Notes: a model not told the origin generated them from the letters alone. Counted from the stretch's first letter, positions 27,300 to 35,158 are shown. The stretch is DNA of 64,000 nt from an uncultured Collinsella sp. (GCA_958445895.1 CAUCTV010000002.1:1-64000), one strand, 5' to 3'. Numbers and translations: made by a program.

Positions 27300-28022
27300 A
27301 TGGGCTTCCTTGACGAGATTAAAAATAAGATGCACCTGGGCGGCCAACAGGGTTACGACCAGGGCTATGGCCAGGACGACGACTACGGCTATGATGACGG
27401 CTACGACGATGGCTATCAGAACAACGGCTACAGCGGTGCTTCGGGCGAAGGCTTCTACACCCAAGACGAGCCGAGCAACGGCCTGCTTGGTCAGACGCGC
27501 CGTGGTGAAGCTGAGTCAGTTGCCGTGTATACGCGCTCCGGTCAGCTGGTCGGCGATGACTCCCGCCACGCCACGACGTATAACCCGCCTTCGCGCTCGC
27601 AGGACAGTGTTGCGAGCGGTTATCGTCCTGGTGCCTATGACACGCCGTCGAGCTACGCCGAGAACACCCGCGCCCGTGCCGCCGCTGCACCCGCGCCTGC
27701 ACCGAGCGATGCCTCGGCCTATGCGAGCAATATCATCAACGCCACGCCGCAGCTGCCGGCCTATGTCCTGCGCCCCGAGAGCTATGACGACGTGGAGACC
27801 GTGGTGCGCCGCGTTCGCACCAAGCAGCCTGTCGCACTGATTTTTGTGGGCGTACGTACCGAAGTTGCCAAGCGCGTCTTGGACTTCTCTTACGGCTTTG
27901 CCTGCGGTCTGGGTGCTACGGTCAAGGAGGTGGGCGACCGCGTGTTCATGGTGCTGCCCGCCGGCTGCGAGGTCAAGGATTCGGACCTCAAGAAGCTTCG
28001 TGCCGACGGCTACCTTAAGTAA
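27300..28022 (+). CDS. sepF: Cell division protein SepF
   Basis: 240 residues. The short N-terminal amphipathic stretch MGFLDEIKNKMHLGG is the membrane-binding helix of SepF. Residues about 16-45 are a low-complexity run built of Gly/Tyr/Asp/Gln, and an Ala/Pro/Ser-rich linker continues to about 150. The C-terminal SepF domain (about 155-240) holds LRPESYDDVETVVRRVRTKQ, FSYGFACGLGATVKEVGDRV and FMVLP. SepF anchors FtsZ to the membrane, which fits a cluster without ftsA. Start ATG has GAGAGGA upstream. yggT follows in the same frame after 21 bases. Confidence 0.93.
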   Translation: MGFLDEIKNKMHLGGQQGYDQGYGQDDDYGYDDGYDDGYQNNGYSGASGEGFYTQDEPSNGLLGQTRRGEAESVAVYTRSGQLVGDDSRHATTYNPPSRSQDSVASGYRPGAYDTPSSYAENTRARAAAAPAPAPSDASAYASNIINATPQLPAYVLRPESYDDVETVVRRVRTKQPVALIFVGVRTEVAKRVLDFSYGFACGLGATVKEVGDRVFMVLPAGCEVKDSDLKKLRADGYLK

Positions 28023-28043
28023 AGACAAGACGAGGAGATTCCC

Positions 28044-28325
28044 ATCAACATCTACACTATCGTCCAGCTGGTCAACACGCTGTTCAACTTCTATTCCACG
28101 CTCATTGTCGTCTACTGCTTTATGACGTGGATTCCCATGAAGCAGGGTGGTTTGCTTCAGGATATTGCTGCGGTGCTCGATAGCGTGTGCGGTCCGTGGC
28201 TCAACCTGTTCCGTCGTTTCATCCCGCCGATGGGCGGTATCGATTTTTCGCCGGTCGTTGCGATTATTGCGTTGCAGTTGGTGCAGAGGCTGGTTCTGCA
28301 GCTTCTTATAGGTATACTCGTATAG
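28044..28325 (+). CDS. yggT: YggT family membrane protein, apparent AUC start
   Basis: A 93-residue two-helix membrane protein (helices about 5-30 and 70-92, with the family loop GPWLNLFRRFIPPMGGIDFSP between). No ATG, GTG or TTG precedes the conserved N-terminal helix: the frame upstream runs straight back to the sepF stop. GAGGAG (28032-28037) sits exactly six bases before ATC at 28044, giving INIYTIVQLVNTLFNFYSTL. The first ATG is at 28122, inside helix one and without a ribosome site. I therefore call an AUC start. YggT proteins lie beside sepF and divIVA in many Gram-positives. Confidence 0.8.
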   Translation: MNIYTIVQLVNTLFNFYSTLIVVYCFMTWIPMKQGGLLQDIAAVLDSVCGPWLNLFRRFIPPMGGIDFSPVVAIIALQLVQRLVLQLLIGILV

Positions 28326-28386
28326 AACTGACTTAGTAACTTACGTCGGGCGTGTAGCGCCGAGGCGATGAAAAAGGAGACTTGTT

Positions 28387-29061
28387 ATGGCTATTACCCC
28401 TGCAGACATCCAGGCTCAGACTTTCTCTGAGGCCAAGCGTGGCTACGATCCCGCCGAGGTCGACGTCTTCTTGGAGACGCTGTCCTCCGAGGTTGACGCT
28501 ATGCTCGCTAAGATCGTCGACCTTAAGGGTCGCCTGACTGCTACCGAGCAGCAGCTTGCCGATGCGCAGGCTCAGCTTGCCCAGGCTCAGGATGCCACCG
28601 CCCAAGCCGTTCCTGCCGCCCCCGTGGCTGCTCCCGCCCCTGACTTCTCCGCTCAGGAGCGCCAGATTTCCGCTGCCCTGATCGCTGCCCAGCAGACCGC
28701 TGAGACCATCGTCAACGATGCCAACGAGAACGCTGAGCGTATCCGCAACGAGGCTGACGCTAAGGCACGCGAGGTTATCCGCCAGGCTCTGACCGAGAAG
28801 CAGGCCGAGCTCGAGGAAATCGATCGTCTCAAGGCTTCCCGCGAGGAGTTCAAGGCCGAGTACCTCAAGCTCATCCAGCACTTCATGGACGATGCCCAGA
28901 ACTCCTTCCCGGCCGACCTCATGGCCTCCACGCCGGTCGGTTCTGCCGCTTCTCCTGCGGTGACTGTTCCCGCCGAGCCGCTGCCCGTCGCTGACCCGGT
29001 TGTCCCCGTGGCCGATCCCTTCGCCCCGATCGACAACTTTGCCGCCGACGACCTGGACTAG
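28387..29061 (+). CDS. divIVA: DivIVA domain protein
   Basis: 224 residues. The N-terminal DivIVA domain (about 1-60) has ITPADIQAQTFSEAKRGYDP and EVDVFLETLSSEVDAML. A Gln/Ala-rich linker follows, then a long coiled coil (about 95-165, SAQERQISAALIAAQQTAE onward) and an acidic Pro/Ala/Val tail. In actinobacteria this family (Wag31) directs polar growth and septum placement. AAAAGGAG is the ribosome site. Last gene of the division block, followed by a terminator. Confidence 0.93.
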   Translation: MAITPADIQAQTFSEAKRGYDPAEVDVFLETLSSEVDAMLAKIVDLKGRLTATEQQLADAQAQLAQAQDATAQAVPAAPVAAPAPDFSAQERQISAALIAAQQTAETIVNDANENAERIRNEADAKAREVIRQALTEKQAELEEIDRLKASREEFKAEYLKLIQHFMDDAQNSFPADLMASTPVGSAASPAVTVPAEPLPVADPVVPVADPFAPIDNFAADDLD

Positions 29062-29090
29062 CATCAGAGCTACAATCTAGTGTCCTTAAG

Positions 29091-29119
29091 AGGAGCTCGC
29101 ACCTGCGGGCTCCTTTTTT
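29091..29119 (+). terminator. Terminator after divIVA
   Basis: AGGAGC (29091-29096) pairs with GCTCCT (29109-29114), with an inner CGCA/TGCG stem, followed by a T-rich run. Confidence 0.85.
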
Positions 29120-29141
29120 GTGGCTGTATACGGGTTGGGAA

Positions 29142-29183
29142 ACAAAACGCCGAGCTCTGCATGCGATAGGACAGAACTCGGCG
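29142..29183 (-). terminator. Terminator of the nitroreductase gene
   Basis: CGCCGAGCTCTG (29148-29159) pairs with CAGAACTCGGCG (29172-29183) with one mismatch. Read on the minus strand the stem is followed by TTTTGTTT. Confidence 0.8.
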
Positions 29184-29226
29184 AAGGGCGCGTGGTAAAA
29201 GGTAGATTTTAAGGTATGTCTAAAAA

Positions 29227-29757
29227 CTACTTGAGGAGGAAGTTGGAGAGGGGAATAGTGCGGGCCTCGCGATGCTCGGGATCGGCGATGTGGTCGGCGG
29301 GATAGCCACAGACGAGCATGTGATAGGGATAGACACCCTCGGGCAGGTTGAACTGCTCGCGGGCTAGCTCGGGCTTAAAATGGCACACCCAGCACGTTCC
29401 TAGACCCTGCTCCTCGGCTTCCATCAGCATCTGATCGCAAACAATCGAGGTGTCGATAGCGCTGGAGTTTATCTGGTCATAGGGGCGCACCCAAGCGTCT
29501 TCGGTAACGCTACAAATGAGGAAGACAAGCGGAGCCCCAAAGATAGACCCATCACGAGCAAACCGAGGCTGACAAGCAGCAGCCTTCTCCAACAGCTCAG
29601 GCGTATCCAGCACCATCACACGGGCTGGATGATTATTACAAGCAGAAGGAGCAATACGCCCAGCCTCAACAATGGCATCCACCACAGCCTGCTCAACAGA
29701 ACGGTCCTCAAAAGAACGACAAGAATACCGACCACGAGCCAGATCCAAATAAGACAT
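29227..29757 (-). CDS. Nitroreductase family FMN oxidoreductase
   Basis: 176 residues of the nitroreductase fold. N-terminal RYSCRSFEDRSV binds FMN phosphate in the family; APSACNNHPARVMV follows, and GLGTCWVCHFKPE near residues 120-132 completes the flavin site. Substrate cannot be told. The start is the ATG behind AGGAGGG on the minus strand; the frame is open another 22 codons upstream without a ribosome site. Three copies of CAGCCAAA (29825, 29879, 29908) lie in the upstream region; their meaning is unknown. Confidence 0.85.
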   Translation of the reverse strand: MSYLDLARGRYSCRSFEDRSVEQAVVDAIVEAGRIAPSACNNHPARVMVLDTPELLEKAAACQPRFARDGSIFGAPLVFLICSVTEDAWVRPYDQINSSAIDTSIVCDQMLMEAEEQGLGTCWVCHFKPELAREQFNLPEGVYPYHMLVCGYPADHIADPEHREARTIPLSNFLLK

Positions 29758-29927
29758 ACAAGCCCTCCTAAAATTAAAAATCAAACAAACCAAAAGTAAC
29801 CCAAAGAGTACCCAAAGCAGCAATCAGCCAAACGCTCATCAAGGGCCAAAGTGTCCGAACGGATACCAAAGGTCCCTTCAGCCAAACCCCCATCGCGCTA
29901 AATCTATCAGCCAAAGTTCCCAATGGT

Positions 29928-30035
29928 GGTACGTAAGGCGAAGGGCCGGCCACGGTTTACTTTCGAACGACTCTGCAAAGCAGCCGGAGTGAGAAAGCAA
30001 ACCGTGGCCGGCCCTTCGCCGCCGGGACACGTACC
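29928..30035. repeat. Long nested inverted repeat
   Basis: A perfect 22-base arm (29937-29958, beginning GGCGAAGGGCCGGCCACGG) pairs with 29999-30020. Outer GGTACGT/ACGTACC arms (29928-29934, 30029-30035) and an inner ACTC/GAGT stem extend the structure. It lies between the nitroreductase promoter side and the 3' end of the DUF47 gene, ending six bases before that stop codon, and could terminate the pit operon. Confidence 0.8.
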
Positions 30036-30040
30036 CCCAA

Positions 30041-30664
30041 TTAACTGTTCTTCATGACAATCGAATCCACGACATCGGCCACATTCTCGCAGCAGTCGGC
30101 GCAGTACTCCAGGAAGGCGTACACGTCACGCCAAGCGATGACCTCGAGCGGGTCCTTGCCGTTAACGTGCAGGTTACGCATGGCGTTGATATAGAGCTCG
30201 TCGGCCTCGGACTCGATGGTGTTGATCTGGATGACGAGCTCGCGCAGCGTTTTGGACTTGCGGTAGTTAGGCAGCTCGACCATCAGGTCTTTCATGGCGC
30301 GGCAGGCGTCGGTCACCTTGTGGGCGATCACGATGGCATCGGGATGGATGCTCTGGATGTTGGTGAAGTAGACGCGCTGCACGACGCCCTCGATACGGTC
30401 GAGCACGGTGTCGAGCGAGCAGCTCATCAGATCCAGGTCCTCGCGCTCAAGCGGGGTGATAAAGGCCGTGAGCAGGGCGTCCTCAAGCTCATGGTGCTTC
30501 TTGTCGGCCGCATGCTCGATCGCGTGCATCTTGTCGAGCATATCGTGAATCTTCGCGGGATCGAAGTTCTCGAAAATCTTGGTAAGCAGCTCGGCGGCCT
30601 GGACGGCAAGGTCGGCGCAGGCGACGTAGTTGTCAAAGTAGAACGAATCGGGTTTCTTTGCCAT
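30041..30664 (-). CDS. DUF47 family PhoU-like protein, Pit accessory
   Basis: 207-residue helical protein of the DUF47 (PhoU_div, YkaA) family, which is usually encoded with Pit-type phosphate permeases and thought to regulate or complex with them. Seen: the early HAIEHAADKKHHEL metal-site-like block (about 46-59), FITPLEREDLDLMSCSLDTV, and the repeated counterpart NTIESEADELY. It lies 67 bases after pit on the same strand, so the two form an operon. This is separate from PhoU at 25525. Confidence 0.88.
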   Translation of the reverse strand: MAKKPDSFYFDNYVACADLAVQAAELLTKIFENFDPAKIHDMLDKMHAIEHAADKKHHELEDALLTAFITPLEREDLDLMSCSLDTVLDRIEGVVQRVYFTNIQSIHPDAIVIAHKVTDACRAMKDLMVELPNYRKSKTLRELVIQINTIESEADELYINAMRNLHVNGKDPLEVIAWRDVYAFLEYCADCCENVADVVDSIVMKNS

Positions 30665-30731
30665 GAGTGGGTCCTTTCGAGGCGAAGACGGGTGGGCGAG
30701 GTGTTACGGTCCGGATGGACGTTCGGTTTGA

Positions 30732-31781
30732 CTAGATGAACATCATGAACAGCTTGGCCATGACAAAGCTGATGAGTCCGCAGGCGGGGAAGGTGAAGAA
30801 CCAGGTGAACATCATGTCCTTGACGACGCCGAAGTTGATGGCCGAGAGGCGTTTGACGGCACCGACGCCCATGATGGCGCAGGTCTTGATGTGCGTGGAG
30901 GACACGGGGATGCCGGTAAGGGTGGCAAGCAGCAGGTTCGCGGCGCCCGCCAGGTCGGCGGAGAAGCCCTGGTACTTTTCGAGCTTGACCATGCTCTGGC
31001 CAACGGACTTGATGATGCGCTCGCCGCCCACGCTGGTGCCGATGCCCATGGTGGCCGAGCATAGCAGCATAATCCAGATGGGGATGCCGGCATCGCCGAC
31101 GCTCGTCTGGCCGCTGGCAAAGGCCACGCCTAAAAAGAGCACGCCGATGAACTTCTGTCCATCCTGCGCGCCGTGCATAAAGCTCATGGCCGCAGCGCTC
31201 GCGATCTGAGCGTATTTAAAGAAGACATTGGCACGTCGCCTGTTGGCGGCGGCGAAAAGAATCGAGACGAGCTTGCACAGGACCCAGCCCATGACAAAGC
31301 CCAGACCGATGGAGAGCGCCAGGCCGTAGATGACCTTCATCCACTCGTGGACGTTGACGCTGCTCGCACCGCCGAGGGCGATGGCGGCACCGGTCAGGCC
31401 GGCGATAAGGCTGTGGCTTTGCGAGGTGGGGATGCCAAAACGCGACGCTGTGGCGCCGTAGACGACGATGGAGAACAGCGCCGCGCACAGACAGGCGAGC
31501 GCCATGGTGCTGTTTCCGCCAAAGTCGACAATATGGGAGATGGTGTTGGCGACGCTCGCGTTAAAGTGCGTCATGATGAGCACGCCAAGGAAGTTGAATG
31601 CGGCACTCATGAGAATAGCGGCGCGGGCGGGCATGCAACGCGTAGTGACGCAGGTCGCGATGGCGTTGGGTGCGTCGGTCCATCCATTGACGAAGATGGC
31701 GCCGAGCGCGAGGATCACGGTGACGGCAAGGACTGGGTTCGACACAAGTTGGCCGAGGAAGGTTGAGAACGTTACGTCCAT
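30732..31781 (-). CDS. pit: Low-affinity inorganic phosphate transporter, PiT family
   Basis: 349-residue permease with about ten membrane helices. Both PiT signatures are visible: NGWTDAPNAIAT near the N-terminus and the matching C-terminal half with GIPVSSTHIKTCAIMG. The middle has FGIPTSQSHSLIAGLTGAAI. Members import phosphate with protons or sodium. Together with pstSCAB this gives the cell two phosphate uptake routes within 10 kb. The ribosome site at ATG 31781 is weak (GAGAAAG). Confidence 0.92.
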   Translation of the reverse strand: MDVTFSTFLGQLVSNPVLAVTVILALGAIFVNGWTDAPNAIATCVTTRCMPARAAILMSAAFNFLGVLIMTHFNASVANTISHIVDFGGNSTMALACLCAALFSIVVYGATASRFGIPTSQSHSLIAGLTGAAIALGGASSVNVHEWMKVIYGLALSIGLGFVMGWVLCKLVSILFAAANRRRANVFFKYAQIASAAAMSFMHGAQDGQKFIGVLFLGVAFASGQTSVGDAGIPIWIMLLCSATMGIGTSVGGERIIKSVGQSMVKLEKYQGFSADLAGAANLLLATLTGIPVSSTHIKTCAIMGVGAVKRLSAINFGVVKDMMFTWFFTFPACGLISFVMAKLFMMFI

Positions 31782-31811
31782 ATATGGGCTTTCTCGAAGT
31801 TTGCAGGCACG

Positions 31812-31823
31812 TTACAGAAACAT
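31812..31823 (-). other. Three-codon upstream ORF (MFL) in the pit leader
   Basis: On the minus strand AGGAGGTGAT (31834-31843), a ten-base match to the 3' end of 16S rRNA, precedes ATG TTT CTG TAA. The stop is 30 bases before the pit ATG and in the same frame. Spacing from AGGAGG to this ATG is long (14 bases), so use as a start is uncertain. Confidence 0.25.
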
Positions 31824-31912
31824 GATAAATCGTATCACCTCCTGCGGGTTTCTTTACCGAGTTCTGATGGGAGCAGTGAATTTTTTGGCACTAAAAATGA
31901 TTATTAGCCCTG

Positions 31913-31941
31913 TTGACCGTGGGTGTTCTTTTTGCTAACAC
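31913..31941 (+). promoter_or_regulatory. Promoter upstream of the 112-residue orphan gene
   Basis: TTGACC (31913-31918), a 17-base spacer, TAACAC (31936-31941). A second -10-like TACAAT lies at 31997-32002. Confidence 0.5.
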
Positions 31942-32031
31942 ACCATGAGGACACGTGCGCGCGCCCCAACACCCCAAAACCACAGTCTGTTCGCTTTACA
32001 ATATGCAAACATGCGTTCGATAATAGGAGGC

Positions 32032-32370
32032 ATGGAATATCGACAGACAGACGGCAAAACTCGGCGCGTGCACAAGCAGTATGTGGACGTCGTGGCTCGC
32101 ATTCTCGCGGGCGGACAGGTTGTGCCGGTTACCGTCTGCTGGGTTGACGGTCGCTGCTTTACGATTGACGAGATTGTCTCGTCCACTGGGTTTGGCCTGA
32201 CGGTTCACGGCATTCGTACGGCGACTTATAAGGTTCGTTTTGGCGGACATGCGACCGAACTGTATCTGGAAGAGCAGACACGCGAGCGACCGGATGGCTC
32301 GCAGACTCATCTGATGCGTTGGTGGGTGTGGGCGTTCGACCGAACACTCGAGAGCGAGCGCCGCAGGTAA
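32032..32370 (+). CDS. Conserved-looking small hypothetical protein
   Basis: 112 residues from ATG 32032 (MEYRQTDGKTRR). Not recognised with confidence. The core (about residues 18-100) alternates beta-like segments with aromatic residues: VTVCWVDGRCFTIDEI, YKVRFGGHATELYLEE, RWWVWAFD. This pattern loosely recalls small DUF6504-like proteins. The start is doubtful: AGGAGG ends only one base before this ATG, while the in-frame ATG 32011 has no ribosome site but lies nine bases after a TACAAT box, so a leaderless start there is possible. Confidence 0.6.
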   Translation: MEYRQTDGKTRRVHKQYVDVVARILAGGQVVPVTVCWVDGRCFTIDEIVSSTGFGLTVHGIRTATYKVRFGGHATELYLEEQTRERPDGSQTHLMRWWVWAFDRTLESERRR

Positions 32371-32450
32371 GAACGCGTGGCGTTCGGGTACAATGGCAAG
32401 AAACTTGTCAGCTACGGCGCCGTCGCGGTGCTTTTTGAAAGGACGAAATT

Positions 32451-33146
32451 ATGAACGATATCCAGGGCTATCAGAATGGCCCCATCGAGACCGGCGCAAG
32501 CCGTGCCAAGGAGATGTCGCCGCGCGCGTACAACCTTGTCATGTCTGCTCTGATCTTTTTGGGCTTTTGCGCCATGGGCGCCGGTGCTTACTTTACGAGC
32601 ACCATGTCGTTTGCGCGCATGATGATGAGCGGCGCCGCTTTGCCGCTGGTCTTTGGCTCATTTATTTTGACCATCGTCGGCATGGTCATGATGTCGGCTG
32701 CTGCCAGCAAACAGTCCGTGGGCCTGTCACTCGTGGGCTACGTGGTCTTTGCGAGCACCTTTGGCCTGACGGCGTCGTTTGGTCTTGCCAACTACGACCT
32801 GCCTACCATTAACACCGCCTTTATCGCCACGGCCGCCATCACCTTTGTCTTTGGTGCGCTGGGCGTGACCTTCCCCAAGTTCTTCCAGCGTGTGTATGGC
32901 ATTGGTTTTGGCATCCTGCTTGCCACGATTCTGGTCGAGATCGTGCTGATGCTCATGGGCGTTTCGCAGTCCATCACCGACCTGATCGTGATCGTGGTGT
33001 TCGCCGGCTTCATCGGCTACGACACCTATGTGGCAACGACGGTGCCGCCCACGCTGCCCAACGCCGTGCTCATGGCATCCAACCTGTTCGTGGACATCAT
33101 CAACGTGTTCCTGCGCATTCTGAACATCCTCGGCCGTCGCGATTAA
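32451..33146 (+). CDS. Bax inhibitor-1 / YccA family membrane protein
   Basis: 231 residues with seven predicted membrane helices after a 25-residue polar N-terminus. The C-terminal end has the family pattern GFIGYDTYVAT...NLFVDIINVFLRILNILG, with the conserved aspartates thought to gate a pH-sensitive leak in BI-1 proteins. Bacterial members (YccA, YetJ) act in membrane protein quality control or calcium leak. GAAAGGA precedes the ATG. Confidence 0.88.
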   Translation: MNDIQGYQNGPIETGASRAKEMSPRAYNLVMSALIFLGFCAMGAGAYFTSTMSFARMMMSGAALPLVFGSFILTIVGMVMMSAAASKQSVGLSLVGYVVFASTFGLTASFGLANYDLPTINTAFIATAAITFVFGALGVTFPKFFQRVYGIGFGILLATILVEIVLMLMGVSQSITDLIVIVVFAGFIGYDTYVATTVPPTLPNAVLMASNLFVDIINVFLRILNILGRRD

Positions 33147-33195
33147 AGCGCGGCATTGCGATGCTTCCTGCCGGACGCGGTAAAACGATGTGAAA

Positions 33196-33221
33196 GGCGG
33201 TCCTTCGGGGCCGTCTTTTTT
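33196..33221 (+). terminator. Terminator after the Bax inhibitor-1 family gene
   Basis: GGCGGTCC, TTCG tetraloop, GGGCCGTC, then six T. Confidence 0.85.
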
Positions 33222-33286
33222 GTACGCGGCGGGGTATCATGGATGGGAAAAGCCGATAGCGGCAGCGACAGGAAAGGTGGCCATGT

Positions 33287-34420
33287 ATGGCAGACGTCGA
33301 CAACAGGAACCGTAACCGCAGGTCCAACCGAGCGGGTCAGCCCAATCCCAAGCGCGAGGCCCGTGCCAAGGCCGCCGAGCGTCACGTGGCAACTGTGTCC
33401 GAAGCGTGCGCCAAGGATATCGAGCGTTCGCTTGCCGGTGTTCGCAAGTTTGACGGTATGCCTGCCGGCTTTGTCGCGGCGATGAAGGCCAAGGTTCAGA
33501 GTGCTGTGGCCGCCGAAGAACAGGTTGCCGAGGACGTCGAGGGCGCGGAGGCTGCCGAGACCGAGACGGCGCCCGAGACCGAGGCAGCGCCTGAGCCCGT
33601 CGAGGAGCCTGCCGAGGAAATCGCCGAAGCTGAGTCCGCGCCTGCTGAGGAGCCCGCTCCGGTTCTGCCTGAGGTCACCGTGCTCGATGCCTCCGCCACG
33701 CAGGCCATCCTGGACAACGGTCGTGGCTATGCGCAGTTCTGCGACATGGCCGTGCTCGCCTTTGCCTCGTTCACCAACCCGGGCGGTGGCTATATTCAGG
33801 GTTATCTGGGCCAGGAGGCCACGCTGTGCGCCGATTCGTATCTGTACAACGTTCTCGATAAGCAGCGTAAGTGGTACGGCGAGAACCGTCGCCGCAACAT
33901 CAACTGCGAGCTCTATCGTAACCGCGCCCTGGTGGTGCCTGCGGTGCGCTTCGACCGCAACCACGTGCATGCATACGCCGACGTGATCGTGGCCGCCGCG
34001 CCCAACGTTAGGCGCGCCCGCCAGGAGTATCGCGTGAGCGACGATGCTCTGCTGGATGCCCTGCGCGACCGCATTCGCTTTGTGCTTGCCATCTGCGATG
34101 AGCTTGGTCGCGAGAAGCTCGTGCTGGGTGCTTGGGGCTGCGACAACAACGGCTTTGATGCCGAGGCCGTGGCCGAGCTCTTCCGCAAGGAGCTCGCGTC
34201 GGGCGACTTCAAGGTCAAGCAGGTCTTCTTTGCCGTGCCCTCTACGCGCTGGGACGAGGACTTCGCCAAGTTCGAGCACGTGCTGGCAAACTTCCCCGAG
34301 CGCAACGAGGAGTCCTATGCTCAGGTTGCCGCCCGTACCGCAGCCGCCCGTGCCGCCGAGCAGGCTCAGGCCGCTGCCGAGGATGACGAGGATGACGACG
34401 ACTGGCGCAAGTACCTGTAA
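33287..34420 (+). CDS. TIGR02452 family protein (PARG-like macrodomain) with QEA in place of QEE
   Basis: 377 residues. After a basic N-terminus (1-30) and an acidic Glu/Ala/Pro linker (about 68-125) comes a TIGR02452 domain (about 132-345), related to bacterial poly(ADP-ribose) glycohydrolases. The signature NPGGGYIQGYLGQEATLC has Gly166-168 and Gln176-Glu177-Ala178. In characterised bacterial PARGs the motif is GGG-x(6-8)-QEE and the second Glu is catalytic; here it is Ala. The rest of the fold is present (YAQFCDMAVLAFASFTNPGG, VLGAWGCDNNGFDAEAVAELF). Activity may be lost, changed, or rest on Glu177. The tail is acidic. AGGAAAGG precedes the ATG. Confidence 0.82.
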   Translation: MADVDNRNRNRRSNRAGQPNPKREARAKAAERHVATVSEACAKDIERSLAGVRKFDGMPAGFVAAMKAKVQSAVAAEEQVAEDVEGAEAAETETAPETEAAPEPVEEPAEEIAEAESAPAEEPAPVLPEVTVLDASATQAILDNGRGYAQFCDMAVLAFASFTNPGGGYIQGYLGQEATLCADSYLYNVLDKQRKWYGENRRRNINCELYRNRALVVPAVRFDRNHVHAYADVIVAAAPNVRRARQEYRVSDDALLDALRDRIRFVLAICDELGREKLVLGAWGCDNNGFDAEAVAELFRKELASGDFKVKQVFFAVPSTRWDEDFAKFEHVLANFPERNEESYAQVAARTAAARAAEQAQAAAEDDEDDDDWRKYL

Positions 34421-34445
34421 ACGGTGCTCGTGATGCGATATACCG

Positions 34446-34480
34446 AGCCGACGGGAGAGGCTGCTCCTGTCGGCTTTTTA
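34446..34480 (+). terminator. Terminator after the TIGR02452 gene
   Basis: AGCCGACGGGAG (34446-34457) pairs with CTCCTGTCGGCT (34464-34475) with one wobble, then TTTTTA. Confidence 0.85.
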
Positions 34481-34498
34481 TTGAGTGGGGAGCTTACG

Positions 34499-35158
34499 AT
34501 GAAAAACGTTCTGTGCTTTGGTGACAGCAACACCTATGGTTACGATCCGGCGGGCATGCGCGACGGTACCGCGGTGCGCTATGCGCAGGATGTGCGCTGG
34601 TGTGGCGTGGTCCAACGTGACTTAGGCGAGGGCTGGCATGTAATTGAAGAAGGTCTAAATGGTCGCACGACGGTACGCGACGACATGTGCCATCTGGACA
34701 CTAACCTCAACGGCATTCGCGCGCTTCCGATGCTGCTCGAGGCCCATAAGCCGCTGGACGCCATTGTGATCATGCTGGGCACCAACGACTGTAAGACGGT
34801 CTTTAACGTGACAGCTTCCGATATCGCCCGTGGCGCCATGGCGCTGATTCGCGCCGTCCGCGCGTTTGCCTGGACCGATGCCGCGCCCTGCCCACGGATT
34901 CTGTTGATGGCGCCTATCAAGATTAAGCCGCAGATCGCCGACGTATATATGACCGATTTTGACGAGCATTCCGTAGAAGCCTCGGAGCATTTTGGTGAGT
35001 ACTACGCGCATGTGGCTGAGCAGTTTGGTTGCGACTTTTTGAATGCCGCCGACTTTGCCGAGCCGGGCGATATCGACTATCTGCATATGATGCCCGAAAG
35101 CCACGAGAGCTTGGGACATGCCGTGGCAGCCAAGCTCCAAGAGATGCTCGGTGAGTAG
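34499..35158 (+). CDS. SGNH/GDSL family hydrolase (arylesterase-like)
   Basis: 219 residues. Block I CFGDSNTYGYDP holds the nucleophile Ser10; GLNGRTT supplies the block II Gly; MLGTNDCK is block III with Asn; the C-terminal DYLHMMPESHESLGHAV carries the Asp-x-x-His. No signal peptide, so probably cytoplasmic. Family members hydrolyse esters of lipids, aryl groups or acylated sugars; substrate unknown. ATG 34499 is preceded by GGGGAG at seven bases. Confidence 0.88.
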   Translation: MKNVLCFGDSNTYGYDPAGMRDGTAVRYAQDVRWCGVVQRDLGEGWHVIEEGLNGRTTVRDDMCHLDTNLNGIRALPMLLEAHKPLDAIVIMLGTNDCKTVFNVTASDIARGAMALIRAVRAFAWTDAAPCPRILLMAPIKIKPQIADVYMTDFDEHSVEASEHFGEYYAHVAEQFGCDFLNAADFAEPGDIDYLHMMPESHESLGHAVAAKLQEMLGE

